From: Alkaliphilus oremlandii OhILAs
GTDB lineage: Bacteria; Bacillota; Clostridia; Peptostreptococcales; Natronincolaceae
Assembly (NCBI RefSeq): GCF_000018325.1
Contig: NC_009922.1
Span: 2,170,001 to 2,234,000, forward strand
Length of the DNA stretch: 64,000 nt
Direction of reading: 5' to 3'
In this document: positions 33,695 through 42,931 of the stretch, one piece after another
Numbering within the stretch: position 1 is the stretch's first letter
Layout: each line of letters opens with the position of its first letter
Notes under the pieces: generated by a model
What the model saw: only the letters and a program-made list of their open reading frames with translations
Database searches by the model: none
Told to the model about the DNA's origin: nothing
Translations under genes and position numbers: made by a program

Positions 33695-35044
33695 TTAAAT
33701 TACAAGCGTTCCATCCTTTTGATCCACCATCAACAGCATTCTTCTCTGCTCTCCTGTTTCTGCATCGATATAAACTAAATAAGTATCCTTACCAAACTTC
33801 ACTTTGAATTCATAGGTCAATATCTCTTTGCCTCCAGGGATCGGTATCATGGCTAGTCTTACCGACTGTTCTGTGACACTGCTGGACAGTCTTTCTCTAG
33901 CATCATCCTCTGATATTGCTGGTTTTTTTATCGCCCTCTCATAGTGATTGGATAAATATCCTTGAGCTTCAAGGCCGATTACATTGCCATTTCCTAAATC
34001 CACTTTTACCTTGACTAAATCGCTATAAATCAGTACATCTTCCTGCTCATAAGCAAAATTAATCACAATTTGTCCTTCATAGGCCATGGTATAGGTAGAT
34101 TTCATATTGGTATAGCCGATTTTTTCTAAAAATTCCTCTGCTCTTTTGACAGCTTCTGTTCTATCGATATTGCTTTTACCCGTTTGGACAGGATTCATAT
34201 ACCATATAATTTTACCCGCCTTTTTACTGACCGCAGCCGTTGCTTCATAGCCCTTTTCAGTATTATCATTGTAAATGCTAACATAGTATCCCTCCAGTGG
34301 TTGGTACCTTGTTTGACCAGTTACACTGATTTTATCATTTTTATGATTTTCAAATGCTTTTGTAATAATACTCGGCACTTCTTCTTCCTTTACTTCCTTC
34401 CCTTCCAATCTAGGCTTTACATCTTTTAAGTGATCAGAAAAAGGACCGTCATATATCAGCTCCGGATATTCTAATAATCGCTCTTCAAAAGTAATTAAAT
34501 TAAAATCCTTCATTTGGTTTTCAAGTTCCTTTAAGTTTCGGTTTCCTTCTCTTCTCAAATCTCCAAAATTCACACCACCGGATGCAACCTTCTGTTGAAG
34601 CTCTACCAGCTGCTCAGATAAGCTAATGGCATAATCATGGAGCTCCACCATGGTATTCAGCTCTTTTTCTTCTAATACGACACCTTCCAAGGATTTGTTC
34701 AGCATTGCTGTACTATAATCCCCCAGCTGACTTAAGAATTTTTCAATTCCTCGGATGCCGCCATGATGGAAAGGAAGCTGGGTCAGCTTTTCCTGCGCCA
34801 TATACGAGTGCTGGACTGTATCGTTTAAAAATTTTACAATATCTTTATTGGACCCTGATGCCATAGCCTTTGACAGGTTTACTTGGGCATTTTCTACGTG
34901 TCCAATCAATTCATAAAATTGTCTTTGAAATTGTATATCCAAATATGTATGGTAATCATTTTTTTCATTATATTGATAGATTCCCCAGCCCAGAACTGCG
35001 ACCATCGCTAAGGACAGCGCAATGGGAAGCGTATACTTTCTCAT
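33695..35044 (-). CDS. ypeB: Germination protein YpeB
   Basis: 449 residues: N-terminal membrane anchor (about 5-22), then the YpeB domain including SQLGDYSTAMLNKSLEG, and two C-terminal PepSY-like repeats (YDVKVKVDLGNG..; VYIDAETGEQRRMLLM). In Bacillus, YpeB is needed for assembly and stability of the cortex-lytic enzyme SleB in the spore. It is encoded directly downstream of sleB, as usual. Ribosome binding site GGAGGG. Confidence 0.93.
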   Translation of the reverse strand: MRKYTLPIALSLAMVAVLGWGIYQYNEKNDYHTYLDIQFQRQFYELIGHVENAQVNLSKAMASGSNKDIVKFLNDTVQHSYMAQEKLTQLPFHHGGIRGIEKFLSQLGDYSTAMLNKSLEGVVLEEKELNTMVELHDYAISLSEQLVELQQKVASGGVNFGDLRREGNRNLKELENQMKDFNLITFEERLLEYPELIYDGPFSDHLKDVKPRLEGKEVKEEEVPSIITKAFENHKNDKISVTGQTRYQPLEGYYVSIYNDNTEKGYEATAAVSKKAGKIIWYMNPVQTGKSNIDRTEAVKRAEEFLEKIGYTNMKSTYTMAYEGQIVINFAYEQEDVLIYSDLVKVKVDLGNGNVIGLEAQGYLSNHYERAIKKPAISEDDARERLSSSVTEQSVRLAMIPIPGGKEILTYEFKVKFGKDTYLVYIDAETGEQRRMLLMVDQKDGTLVI

Positions 35045-35093
35045 AATATCCCTCCACTATCGTAGTGTAATTCTACCTAAATTTATATATGGT

Positions 35094-35780
35094 TTAATCA
35101 TGTGCAAATACGTGCCTTCCTATGGTAAGGGTGACTTTTCTGCTCCAAATCCACTTGCTGGTCGCTGTAGATGGATTCCAAAAATAGATTGCTCCTCCTG
35201 TAGGGTCCCATCCATTCAATACATCCCTTGCCGCATTATAGGCAGAATCATCCGGTGCTTCATTGATGGTTCCATTTTTCACAGGTTCAAAAGCGCAGGG
35301 CTGATAGACAACACCAGCCAAGGTATTTGGAAAGGAAGGATGCTTGATTCGATTTAACATTACAGCACCCACTGCTACCTGCCCTAAATAAGGCTCTCCT
35401 TTAGATTCTGCATGAATTGCTCTTGCAAGAAGGTGAATATCGTCACTTCTTGATACACCTCTACTAGCAGGTGTATTGGTTTTCGTATTATTGGAGGACA
35501 TTCCGAGAGCAACTCTGGTCTGTGCCCCGATAACGCCATCTGGCGTCAATCCATTTGCTTTTTGAAATTTTATGACGGCATCATAGGTGGTTTTTCCAAA
35601 AACTCCATCCACGCCACCTTCTAGATACCCCCATTGCTTCAATCTAGACTGTGCAATCCGAACATCTTCTCCGCTAGAGCCCCACGCAAGAGTCTGGCCA
35701 TAGCTTCTCTCTAAGTACAATACGCTCATAAAAGATATGCTTAATATCAGTATTAAAAATATGGCACTAAATTTCTTCAT
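35094..35780 (-). CDS. sleB: Spore cortex-lytic enzyme
   Basis: 228 residues from the ATG at 35780 (GGGAGG upstream): signal peptide, peptidoglycan-binding repeat (about 36-93, SGEDVRIAQSRLKQWGYLEG..DGVFG), then an SleB-type lytic transglycosylase domain with catalytic Glu at E125 in AIHAESKGEPY and VNRI-like MLNRIKHPSF. Cleaves spore cortex peptidoglycan at germination. Operon with ypeB. A mother-cell or forespore sigma factor probably drives it, but I cannot pick out the promoter. Confidence 0.94.
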   Translation of the reverse strand: MKKFSAIFLILILSISFMSVLYLERSYGQTLAWGSSGEDVRIAQSRLKQWGYLEGGVDGVFGKTTYDAVIKFQKANGLTPDGVIGAQTRVALGMSSNNTKTNTPASRGVSRSDDIHLLARAIHAESKGEPYLGQVAVGAVMLNRIKHPSFPNTLAGVVYQPCAFEPVKNGTINEAPDDSAYNAARDVLNGWDPTGGAIYFWNPSTATSKWIWSRKVTLTIGRHVFAHD

Positions 35781-35877
35781 AAACTTTCCTCCCATTTTGT
35801 TGATACCATTATTTTTAACTGAACACTTAAAAATTATCCTTAAAATACATAAGGAATTATATTATAAGATCAAAAAA

Positions 35878-35925
35878 ATCTACTTTTAAAATATTAGTTC
35901 CTTCACTAACATTTTAAAAGTAGAT
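35878..35925 (-). terminator. Terminator of mgtE
   Basis: ATCTACTTTTAAAAT (35878-35892) and its exact complement (35911-35925) form a 15-bp stem with an 18-nt loop, followed on the minus strand by seven Ts; directly after the mgtE stop. Confidence 0.9.
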
Positions 35926-35929
35926 CATA

Positions 35930-37264
35930 TTAAATATTCAGCAATATACGTGCCATATTAAAGTACACGATTAAGGATAGTGTATCTACGATGGTCGTAA
36001 TCATAGGCCCTGCCATAATCGCTGGATCTAGCTTCATTTTTTTAGCACCAATTGGCAACAGTCCACCAATTACCTTCGCCATAATTACAGTGACCATTAA
36101 AGTGACAGAAACGGTCAATGCAACCGCAGGCTCGACACTGTCCATAACTAAAATCCGAATAAAGTTTACAACGGATAAAATAAATCCTACGATGATACTG
36201 ACACGAAGCTCCTTCCAGAACACCTTCAAATAATCCTTCGTTTCAATTTCTCCCAAAGCCAATCCACGAATGATCAACGTAGAAGATTGGGAACCAGAGT
36301 TTCCTGCTGAATCCATCAGCATGGGAATATACGCCATCAGTACTACTGCCGCCTGTAGTAAAGACTCAAATCCGTTGATAATCTTGCCTGTGAAGGTTGC
36401 GGATATCATCAATATTAAAAGCCAAAGAATTCTTTGCTTTGCTAAGGTAAAAACTCCTGAATCTAAATATTCTTCATCTGTCGGTTCCATAGCAGCCATT
36501 CTTTGGAAGTCCTCGGTGTTTTCTTGTTCGATGACATCCATAATATCGTCTACCGTAATGATACCGACCAGCCTTTCTTCCTTATCAACGACTGGTAACG
36601 TGATTAAACCATACTTTTTAAATAAATTCGCAATTTCTTCTTGGTCATCCAGTGTATAGGTGGATATAAATTCCTCGTTCATGATTTCTTCGATGCGAAG
36701 ATTCTCATCCGATAGTACCAGCTTTCTTAAAGAAGCGATCCCCTCCAGCTTCCTCTTATCATCTAATACGTAACAGGTATAGATGGTTTCTTTATCGACC
36801 CCTGTTTTCTTTATATGCTCCAAAGCCTCTTTAATTGTCATTTCTTTTCTTATATCCACATACTCTATGGTCATAATGCTACCAGCGGAAGTATCTGGAT
36901 AGTTTAAAAATTGATTGATCAACTTTCGCTCTTCTTCCGTAGAGGATCCCAGTATTTTTTTTACCACATTTGCAGGCATTTCCTCAAGGAAGTCAATCAT
37001 ATCGTCAAAATACAGCTCATCAATGATTTCATTGATTTGACTTTCATGGATGGATGAAACAATATCCAATTGCTGCTGTGATGTTAAATAAGAAAACACA
37101 TCGGCTGCCTTATCCTTCGGTAATAGTCGAAATACAATGATTGTATTTTTTTCATCCAGCTCATCAAAAATTTCAGCGATATCTGCTGCCATGGTATCCG
37201 CAAGTTCCGTCTTTAGGGCTACAAATTTTTTCTCGTTAATTAATTCTAATATTTTTTCATTCAT
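35930..37264 (-). CDS. mgtE: Magnesium transporter MgtE
   Basis: 444 residues from the ATG at 37264, preceded by AAAGAGGTG. Layout: N-terminal MgtE_N superhelical domain (FRLLPKDKAADVFSYL), two CBS domains (about 135-250), a plug helix and five C-terminal membrane segments with PMLMDSAGNSGSQSS, the family pore signature. Mg2+ channel gated by cytosolic Mg2+. No M-box riboswitch is recognisable upstream. Instead a 33-codon leader ORF ends in a palindrome that covers the ribosome binding site. Confidence 0.95.
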   Translation of the reverse strand: MNEKILELINEKKFVALKTELADTMAADIAEIFDELDEKNTIIVFRLLPKDKAADVFSYLTSQQQLDIVSSIHESQINEIIDELYFDDMIDFLEEMPANVVKKILGSSTEEERKLINQFLNYPDTSAGSIMTIEYVDIRKEMTIKEALEHIKKTGVDKETIYTCYVLDDKRKLEGIASLRKLVLSDENLRIEEIMNEEFISTYTLDDQEEIANLFKKYGLITLPVVDKEERLVGIITVDDIMDVIEQENTEDFQRMAAMEPTDEEYLDSGVFTLAKQRILWLLILMISATFTGKIINGFESLLQAAVVLMAYIPMLMDSAGNSGSQSSTLIIRGLALGEIETKDYLKVFWKELRVSIIVGFILSVVNFIRILVMDSVEPAVALTVSVTLMVTVIMAKVIGGLLPIGAKKMKLDPAIMAGPMITTIVDTLSLIVYFNMARILLNI

Positions 37265-37271
37265 GTGGCAC

Positions 37272-37287
37272 CTCTTTCTAGAAAGAG
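37272..37287 (-). promoter_or_regulatory. Palindrome overlapping the mgtE ribosome binding site
   Basis: CTCTTTCTAGAAAGAG is a 16-bp palindrome. In RNA it can fold as a six-pair stem with a CUAG loop, sequestering the AAAGAG of the mgtE ribosome binding site. The stop codon of the leader ORF lies in its centre. Confidence 0.55.
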
Positions 37288-37379
37288 AAGTTCCTATCAG
37301 TGATAGAAATTTCATCTTTCCTATTTAATTTTAAAAGTATTAACAAATCCTGCCTACAATCTTCAGGACTCGAATCCAT
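37278..37379 (-). CDS. Candidate leader ORF of mgtE, 33 codons
   Basis: ATG at 37377-37379 behind AAAGGTGG, ending in TAG 14 bp before the mgtE ATG. The peptide starts MDSSPEDCRQD with acidic and Pro residues close to the N-terminus (D2, P5, E6, D7, D11), then LLILLKLNRKDE. N-terminal acidic/Pro runs are known in the E. coli MgtL leader, where ribosomes destabilise at low Mg2+. Whether this peptide works that way is inference. Its stop is embedded in the palindrome covering the mgtE ribosome binding site. Confidence 0.45.
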   Translation of the reverse strand: MDSSPEDCRQDLLILLKLNRKDEISITDRNFSF

Positions 37380-37435
37380 TCCTACCACCACCTTTCAAAT
37401 TGCAAATTAAATTTAAAGTATTTTAAAGCATTCCA

Positions 37436-38542
37436 TTAGAAATTTATTTTATCTCTACGCATATTTACATTGAGAATGAGGCCCAGTGCCATCATATTCG
37501 TCAGCATAAAGGTTCCTCCATAACTCACAAAAGGTAGAGGCTTTCCTGTAACAGGGGCCAACCCAATGGTCATAGCAATATTTAGAAAAATATGGAATGC
37601 AATCATAAACGTAATTCCTGAAACCAAATAAGCTCCGAAATCATCTTTTGCTTCTCGTGCAATTTTAATACATTTATATAACATGATAAAGTATAACAAA
37701 ATCAGAACGGTTACTCCCAGAAAGCCTAGCTCCTCAGCAACCACTGAGAAAATAAAATCCGTATGCTTTTCCGGTAAAAAACCAAATTGATTGGAGGTTC
37801 CATTGAATAGACCTTTCCCAAAAATCATACCGGCACCTACAGCAACCCTAGACTGTAACGTATGGTATCCGTCACCTAGAGGATCTTGCTCTGGATTTAA
37901 AAATATAAAGACCCGCTGCCGCTGATAGGGGTGGAGTACACCAAACCAAGCCAAGGGTGTTAAGACCACACCTGTAGCCATAGCAATGAGAATATACTTG
38001 TATTTTAAGCCTGCTACAAAAAGCATTCCAAATACAAAAGACGCAAAAATTAAGGTAGTTCCTAAATCTGGCTGCATCAGTATCAATACCATGGGGAAGC
38101 CTGCAAATAATAAAACCTTAAATATGACTTGAGGCCTGTGCAGATTATCTTTATTATCATCCAGCATTTTTGCTAAACAGATAATAATTCCTATTTTTGC
38201 AAAATCAGAGGGTTGAAAACCAAAGCTCCCAAATCGAATCCATCGCTGTGCCCCCCAATCCTCACTCCCTTTACCAAATACGAATACTGCTAGTAACATG
38301 GCATTACAAACAATATAGATGGGAACATACATCTTAGCGAATGTATTATAATCGAACAACATAATGACGACAATCGCCATGATTCCCAACACAATGGAAA
38401 TCACTTGAGTTTTAATATATCGCTCGCTACCCAAGCTATAAGTAGCGCTTCCAACTACGACAACACCAATGATACAAATCAGCAGAACAACAACAATTAA
38501 GCCAAAATCCATTTTCTTTAACAAACGAGTATCTATCTTCAA
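37436..38542 (-). CDS. rodA: Rod-shape determining protein RodA (SEDS peptidoglycan glycosyltransferase)
   Basis: 368 residues from the TTG at 38540-38542 behind AAGGAGGG; an upstream ATG would place that site inside the gene. About ten membrane segments. SEDS motifs: WIRFGSFGFQPSDFAKI, QPDLGTTLIF, and the C-terminal GLAPVTGKPLPFVSYGGT. RodA polymerises lipid II with a class B PBP during elongation. No PBP, mreBCD or minCD gene is adjacent in this window. Confidence 0.9.
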   Translation of the reverse strand: MKIDTRLLKKMDFGLIVVVLLICIIGVVVVGSATYSLGSERYIKTQVISIVLGIMAIVVIMLFDYNTFAKMYVPIYIVCNAMLLAVFVFGKGSEDWGAQRWIRFGSFGFQPSDFAKIGIIICLAKMLDDNKDNLHRPQVIFKVLLFAGFPMVLILMQPDLGTTLIFASFVFGMLFVAGLKYKYILIAMATGVVLTPLAWFGVLHPYQRQRVFIFLNPEQDPLGDGYHTLQSRVAVGAGMIFGKGLFNGTSNQFGFLPEKHTDFIFSVVAEELGFLGVTVLILLYFIMLYKCIKIAREAKDDFGAYLVSGITFMIAFHIFLNIAMTIGLAPVTGKPLPFVSYGGTFMLTNMMALGLILNVNMRRDKINF

Positions 38543-38679
38543 AAAGCTTCCCTCCTTAAAAAAGAGAATCATTCATACCAATGATTAGAGTTATTACAGA
38601 TTCTTACTTTAATAGTTTACTTTAAATACGAATATGTTTCAACCATTATATTCTCAGTTCATTGATTGCCTTCAACAAC

Positions 38680-38727
38680 AAAATCCATACACAAAGGAAA
38701 AATTGCCCTTTTTTATGCATGGATTTT
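38680..38727. terminator. Hairpin between the chemoreceptor and rodA
   Basis: AAAATCCAT (38680-38688) and ATGGATTTT (38719-38727) are the base of a longer imperfect stem (ACAAAGG with CCTTTTTT inside), followed by T's on the plus side. It lies about 55 bp after the chemoreceptor stop (minus strand). Confidence 0.55.
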
Positions 38728-38781
38728 TGTATCACTAGAATTTAAATTTGATAGAAAGCTTACATTTCTTTTTATTAACCC

Positions 38782-40539
38782 TTATTCATACTTAAATTTT
38801 ACTACACTTTCCTGCAGGCTCAGTGCCAATTCCTCCAGGCGATGGCTTGAATTTGCAATTTCCGCCATTGCTGCTGTTTGTTCCTCTACAGATGCAGAAG
38901 CTTCTTCCGTTGCTGCTGCATTTTCCTCCGATATGGCAGATAATGTCCCAATGACTTCAACAACCGTATCTTTTTTATCCATGATCTCTTTTCCAGAAGT
39001 ATTAAGAAAATCAATGATATTGGTAGAACGCTCAATAGCCCTTGCAATACCAATAAACTTCTCATTGGTTTCCTGTACACTTGCACTCTGTATTTTTGTA
39101 ATTTTAGCAACTTCGTCCATGGTTGCTACAGTTTGCTGAGTTCTACTGCTTAAATCACTGACAATGGCCGTAATATCCGCCGTAAATCCATTGGAATCCT
39201 CTGCTAATTTTCTAATTTCATCCGCTACAACAGCAAAGCCTCGTCCTGCCTCCCCTGCTCTTGCTGCTTCTATAGCTGCATTTAAAGCCAATAAATTCGT
39301 TTGCTCTGCAATACTTCTTATCATATTACTTGCATTTTCTATTTTCCCCGTACTTTGGTTCGTGCTATGGATGGATTCATAAATACTTCCAATCGCTCTA
39401 TTATTGGCCTCCGTATTTTCTATCAGTTCCTTTAAGATTGCAAATCCTTCATCTTTCAATTGACCGATTTCCGCTGTTGAGGAATTAAGCTCCCTTAAGT
39501 ATTCATCGTTACTTTCTACCAATCTTCCTAGATCATTCATATGTCTTGCTCCATTTTCTGTATCCGCAGCCTGATGGGTAGCCCCTTGAGCGATATCTTC
39601 AATCACTCTCGCCACTTCATTTGCAGATAAGAAGGATCGTTCACTGGATTGACTCAATTCCTTAGAGGATACTGTAAGATGTTCTGATGAATCGGCAATC
39701 TGCTTTACAAAGTCTCTCAAACTATGAATAATTTTTTGAAAGGAATTGGCCAATGCACCAACTTCATCGTTCCTATGGATTAAAGCTTCACTGATGTTCT
39801 CACTGACATCTAAATGCGCTAGCTTCTCTGCACGCCCTGTAATTGCCTCCAAGGCTCTACCGATTCGGTTGGAGAAATTGTACATAATGACAGTCACTAG
39901 AACGAGAAAGGCCACAACGCCGATGCTTGTATATTTCAAAACATTCATCGCGCCACTATTAAAATCCGTCCTATAGCTTCCTGCCGTTACAACCCATCCC
40001 CAATTAGGGTCCAGTTGGTTATAGACTATTTTTCTACCGATGGCTTCACTATTGGGTAGCGTCCAATCGTAATAGGTAAACCCGCCACCGCTTTTTGCTT
40101 TATGGATACTATCCTGTACCAATAAGATTTCATTCTTAGATTTGTCTTTCGTATTCCAAACATTCTGCCCTTCCAAGCTTGGGTGTGCAATCTCCTCCCC
40201 ATCTTGGCTGTATACAACGAAGTATCCGTTTGGGCCTAAATCTAAAGGAGAAGTTCTAGGTCGTGTGCCTTCTGCTGTCATTTTACCCAACAATTTTTCC
40301 TTCACCATTTCTTGGGCTTGGGGAAGTGTATATACGCCTTCATCCACACCTTTCTGAGCCAATTCTATCATCTGAATTGCAGCTTCTACTGCATTGCCCA
40401 GAATGACTTCTCCCTTTTCGTTCAATTGATTTTTTGAAATGGTATATCCCAACAATCCGATAGAAATGTTTGAAATCATCAAAACAGTGATGGATATAGT
40501 TAATATTTTACTTTTAATTGTCTTTCTCTGCTTATTCAA
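38782..40539 (-). CDS. Methyl-accepting chemotaxis protein
   Basis: 585 residues from the TTG at 40537-40539 (GGGAG upstream). N-terminal membrane segment, a periplasmic single-Cache-like sensor (YFVVYSQDGEEIAHPSLEGQNVW..WGWVVTAGSY), second segment, HAMP, then a signalling domain with the hairpin EQTNLLALNAAIEAARAGE and GRGFAVVADEIRKLAEDS. A transmembrane chemoreceptor feeding CheA/CheW. The Cache type often senses small organic acids; the ligand is unknown. Confidence 0.92.
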   Translation of the reverse strand: MNKQRKTIKSKILTISITVLMISNISIGLLGYTISKNQLNEKGEVILGNAVEAAIQMIELAQKGVDEGVYTLPQAQEMVKEKLLGKMTAEGTRPRTSPLDLGPNGYFVVYSQDGEEIAHPSLEGQNVWNTKDKSKNEILLVQDSIHKAKSGGGFTYYDWTLPNSEAIGRKIVYNQLDPNWGWVVTAGSYRTDFNSGAMNVLKYTSIGVVAFLVLVTVIMYNFSNRIGRALEAITGRAEKLAHLDVSENISEALIHRNDEVGALANSFQKIIHSLRDFVKQIADSSEHLTVSSKELSQSSERSFLSANEVARVIEDIAQGATHQAADTENGARHMNDLGRLVESNDEYLRELNSSTAEIGQLKDEGFAILKELIENTEANNRAIGSIYESIHSTNQSTGKIENASNMIRSIAEQTNLLALNAAIEAARAGEAGRGFAVVADEIRKLAEDSNGFTADITAIVSDLSSRTQQTVATMDEVAKITKIQSASVQETNEKFIGIARAIERSTNIIDFLNTSGKEIMDKKDTVVEVIGTLSAISEENAAATEEASASVEEQTAAMAEIANSSHRLEELALSLQESVVKFKYE

Positions 40540-40720
40540 AGGCAACTCCCTCTCTCTATTTTTTACATTGATTCTCTGCTCCCATATCAATTAAACCTTG
40601 TTCCATTCACTGGAATAGATATTGTGAATATGCCAAAACAAAAAATATTTTTCACGTTCATTAAATAACAACACCTTTATCTTAACAGCTGCAAAACGCA
40701 GTGTCAATGTAATACATTTG

Positions 40721-40768
40721 AACACAAAAACAAAGCGAAACCCTAAGGCTTCGCTTTGTTTTTGTGTT
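40721..40768. terminator. Terminator of the second SASP gene
   Basis: AACACAAAAACAAAGCGAA (40721-40739) and its exact complement (40750-40768) form a 19-bp stem with a 10-nt loop. It lies nine bases after the SASP stop on the minus strand. Confidence 0.9.
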
Positions 40769-40776
40769 GTAATCTA

Positions 40777-40989
40777 TTATTTTCCGCTTAATTGTCTTTG
40801 AGCTTGCTCAACTAATTTTTTAGTCATGTATCCACCAACATAACCATTTTGTCTAGAAGTTAAATTACCTTTATCTGTTGCTTCGTAGTTGCTTAGTCCT
40901 AGTTCACTAGCGATTTCTGCTTTCATAGAGTTAAGAGCTTGTCTAGCTTCAGGAACTACTATTCTGTTTGAACTTTTGTTATTTGTCAT
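40777..40989 (-). CDS. Alpha/beta-type small acid-soluble spore protein
   Basis: 70 residues with the full family layout: IVVPEARQALNSMKAEIASELGLSNYE around the protease-sensitive E-L-G-L site, then QNGYVGGYMTKKLVEQAQRQL. Saturates forespore DNA and protects it from UV and depurination. Ribosome binding site AAAGGAG. Longer in the central turn than the SASP at 24128. Sigma-G promoter elements were not confidently found. Confidence 0.95.
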   Translation of the reverse strand: MTNNKSSNRIVVPEARQALNSMKAEIASELGLSNYEATDKGNLTSRQNGYVGGYMTKKLVEQAQRQLSGK

Positions 40990-41163
40990 AATGTTATATC
41001 TCCTTTCAAATTTTACCTTTGTAATTTTTATTCGTAGCTAGATGCTACAGTTATATTATCTGTAATCTTTTTTCTTTTACACATTGTAAAATTTAGTAAT
41101 ACAAGTAAAATAAGGTTTGGACAAATAAAGCTATGTAAGAATAAAAGTGCACATTTTTATCAA

Positions 41164-42324
41164 TTACTGTACTTGACTCCCAATTCGTTTTTTTAATATA
41201 AAGATTAGTATAATGGATATCAAAAGATACACCGTAACTAATCTAAATCCAAATTCTAAGCCGATGATATCATTCATTTGCCCAATAATTGCATTTCCTA
41301 TCATATTTAAGCCAGAGCTTATAGTAATAACGACACCCATCACCTTACCAGCTTCTTTACCAAAGACTTTTAACAGTAATGCAAAGGTAGTGGGATAAAT
41401 AATAGAAAAAAAGAATCCAGATAAAGAAATTAAAAAAATCCATTGGTTCGAGAATATGGTTCCTGCTGTGAATAACACTGCTGCCGTTATTAAAAATCCG
41501 AGAATACTTTTGAAATATCCCAATTTTTCTACAATAAAGCCTCCCACCAGCCTGCCGAATGCAAATATTCCAAAAAACAAAGAAAGATAGGTTGCGCTTT
41601 GAACAGGATCTATTTTTTTGCCATCTTGAAGATAGGTAGTGAGCCAATTGGCAACACCAAGCTCCGCTGCAACATAAAATCCAAGGATAAAAGAAAATAA
41701 TAAAACCTCTGGATTGGATATAATCGCTTTAAAGGAGGACTTTTCTTCCTTATCCTTCTCTTCTATTCGAGGAAATATACTCATCAATGCAAGGGCTAAA
41801 AAGATGATAAGCACTGGAAGATTCATACTATAAATTTTTTGCCAAGACCAATGATTTTTTAAAGCAATCCCTGCATATCGAGGACCTAGAGTGGCACCGA
41901 GTCCATAGAAAAAATGCAAAAGATTCATCATCATCCCTTGATTTTTCTCAAATATAATTGGCGTAAGTGTATTAGCACTGATGCTAAAGGTACCATAACC
42001 GTAATTTAATATGGCCACAAAGAATAAAAACAAAATAAAATTTTGAGAGACAAACATGCCCACGATACCAGCTGCGATACATAGCGTTCCAATAAATATC
42101 AATTTTTTTTGACCCAAAGAATAAGACATGGATGCTCCAAAGAAATTAGAGGAAATATATCCTAAGCTGGCAATGAACAAAAATATGCCGATATCTTTAT
42201 AACCGATCCCATAAAAACCTTGGATGGATGGTATGACTGCCCCTCGAATGCTCTCTAAAAACCCTAATAATGCCATAACAAAAAAAGTCAGTATGATTAG
42301 CCTATTATTCTGTGATTTTGTCAT
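41164..42324 (-). CDS. Major facilitator superfamily transporter
   Basis: 386 residues with about 12 hydrophobic segments in two halves. The sequence resembles sugar/FucP-like or YfkF-like MFS proteins, such as the SANTLTPIIFEKNQGMMMNLLHFFYGLGATLGP stretch. A charged central loop (FPRIEEKDKEEKSS) separates the halves. Substrate unknown. AGGAGG ribosome binding site; monocistronic. Confidence 0.85.
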   Translation of the reverse strand: MTKSQNNRLIILTFFVMALLGFLESIRGAVIPSIQGFYGIGYKDIGIFLFIASLGYISSNFFGASMSYSLGQKKLIFIGTLCIAAGIVGMFVSQNFILFLFFVAILNYGYGTFSISANTLTPIIFEKNQGMMMNLLHFFYGLGATLGPRYAGIALKNHWSWQKIYSMNLPVLIIFLALALMSIFPRIEEKDKEEKSSFKAIISNPEVLLFSFILGFYVAAELGVANWLTTYLQDGKKIDPVQSATYLSLFFGIFAFGRLVGGFIVEKLGYFKSILGFLITAAVLFTAGTIFSNQWIFLISLSGFFFSIIYPTTFALLLKVFGKEAGKVMGVVITISSGLNMIGNAIIGQMNDIIGLEFGFRLVTVYLLISIILIFILKKRIGSQVQ

Positions 42325-42405
42325 TGTAATCCTCCTGTATAGATCGATTCCTTCGTTTATTGTAAAAATCCCTACTTGAAGCTTCTTTATAAATTATAAC
42401 AAAAA

Positions 42406-42429
42406 AATACTAGGCAATCACCTAGTATT
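42406..42429 (-). terminator. Terminator of the Gly-rich membrane peptide gene
   Basis: AATACTAGG and CCTAGTATT form a 9-bp stem with a 6-nt loop, followed by T's on the minus strand; 13 bp after the stop of the 42443 gene. Confidence 0.8.
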
Positions 42430-42442
42430 CTTACATATTTAC

Positions 42443-42661
42443 TTAAAATTTTAAAAAGTTTCCTCCACCAAATACTAAGATAATCACTAAGAAAATTAAT
42501 AATAGATTATTATCGAATCCCCCAAAGATTGAACCGATACCGCCAATACCGCCGCCACATAGTATTAAAATTAAAATGATTATTAAAAATGTATTGTTAT
42601 TTTTTCCGCAGCCACCCCCAAAGAATGAACTTAAAAAATCACTTTTATTGTTTTCAGCCAT
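42443..42661 (-). CDS. Small Gly-rich membrane protein
   Basis: 72 residues: FFGGGCGKNNN, one long hydrophobic segment (FLIIILILILC), GGGIGGIGSIFGG and a second segment. Similar short Gly-rich peptides are found among spore-coat-associated proteins of Firmicutes, but the assignment is uncertain. Own terminator. Confidence 0.6.
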   Translation of the reverse strand: MAENNKSDFLSSFFGGGCGKNNNTFLIIILILILCGGGIGGIGSIFGGFDNNLLLIFLVIILVFGGGNFLKF

Positions 42662-42931
42662 ATTTACACCCCTTTATTTCTTTATATTTTCATTTATATT
42701 TCATCATATGTAAAACATGACAAAAGGTGATACTTAAATTATATTTTATTTTGAGCACTTGAGGTTTCATACAAAGTTCAGATTTGAGTTCGACATAAAG
42801 TTTGTGAACGGAAATGAACAAATTTTATTTTGTGACTTCTATCATATAATTTTGATGAGATGTGCATTAATATAGAGATAAATAAAATTTTATATGCTGA
42901 TTGTTCAGCGCTATTATTAGGAGGAAAAAAT

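Noticed and set aside
37265..37435. M-box riboswitch upstream of mgtE
   Set aside because: The conserved M-box core was looked for and not found; the 170-bp spacer is also shorter than a typical M-box leader with terminator.
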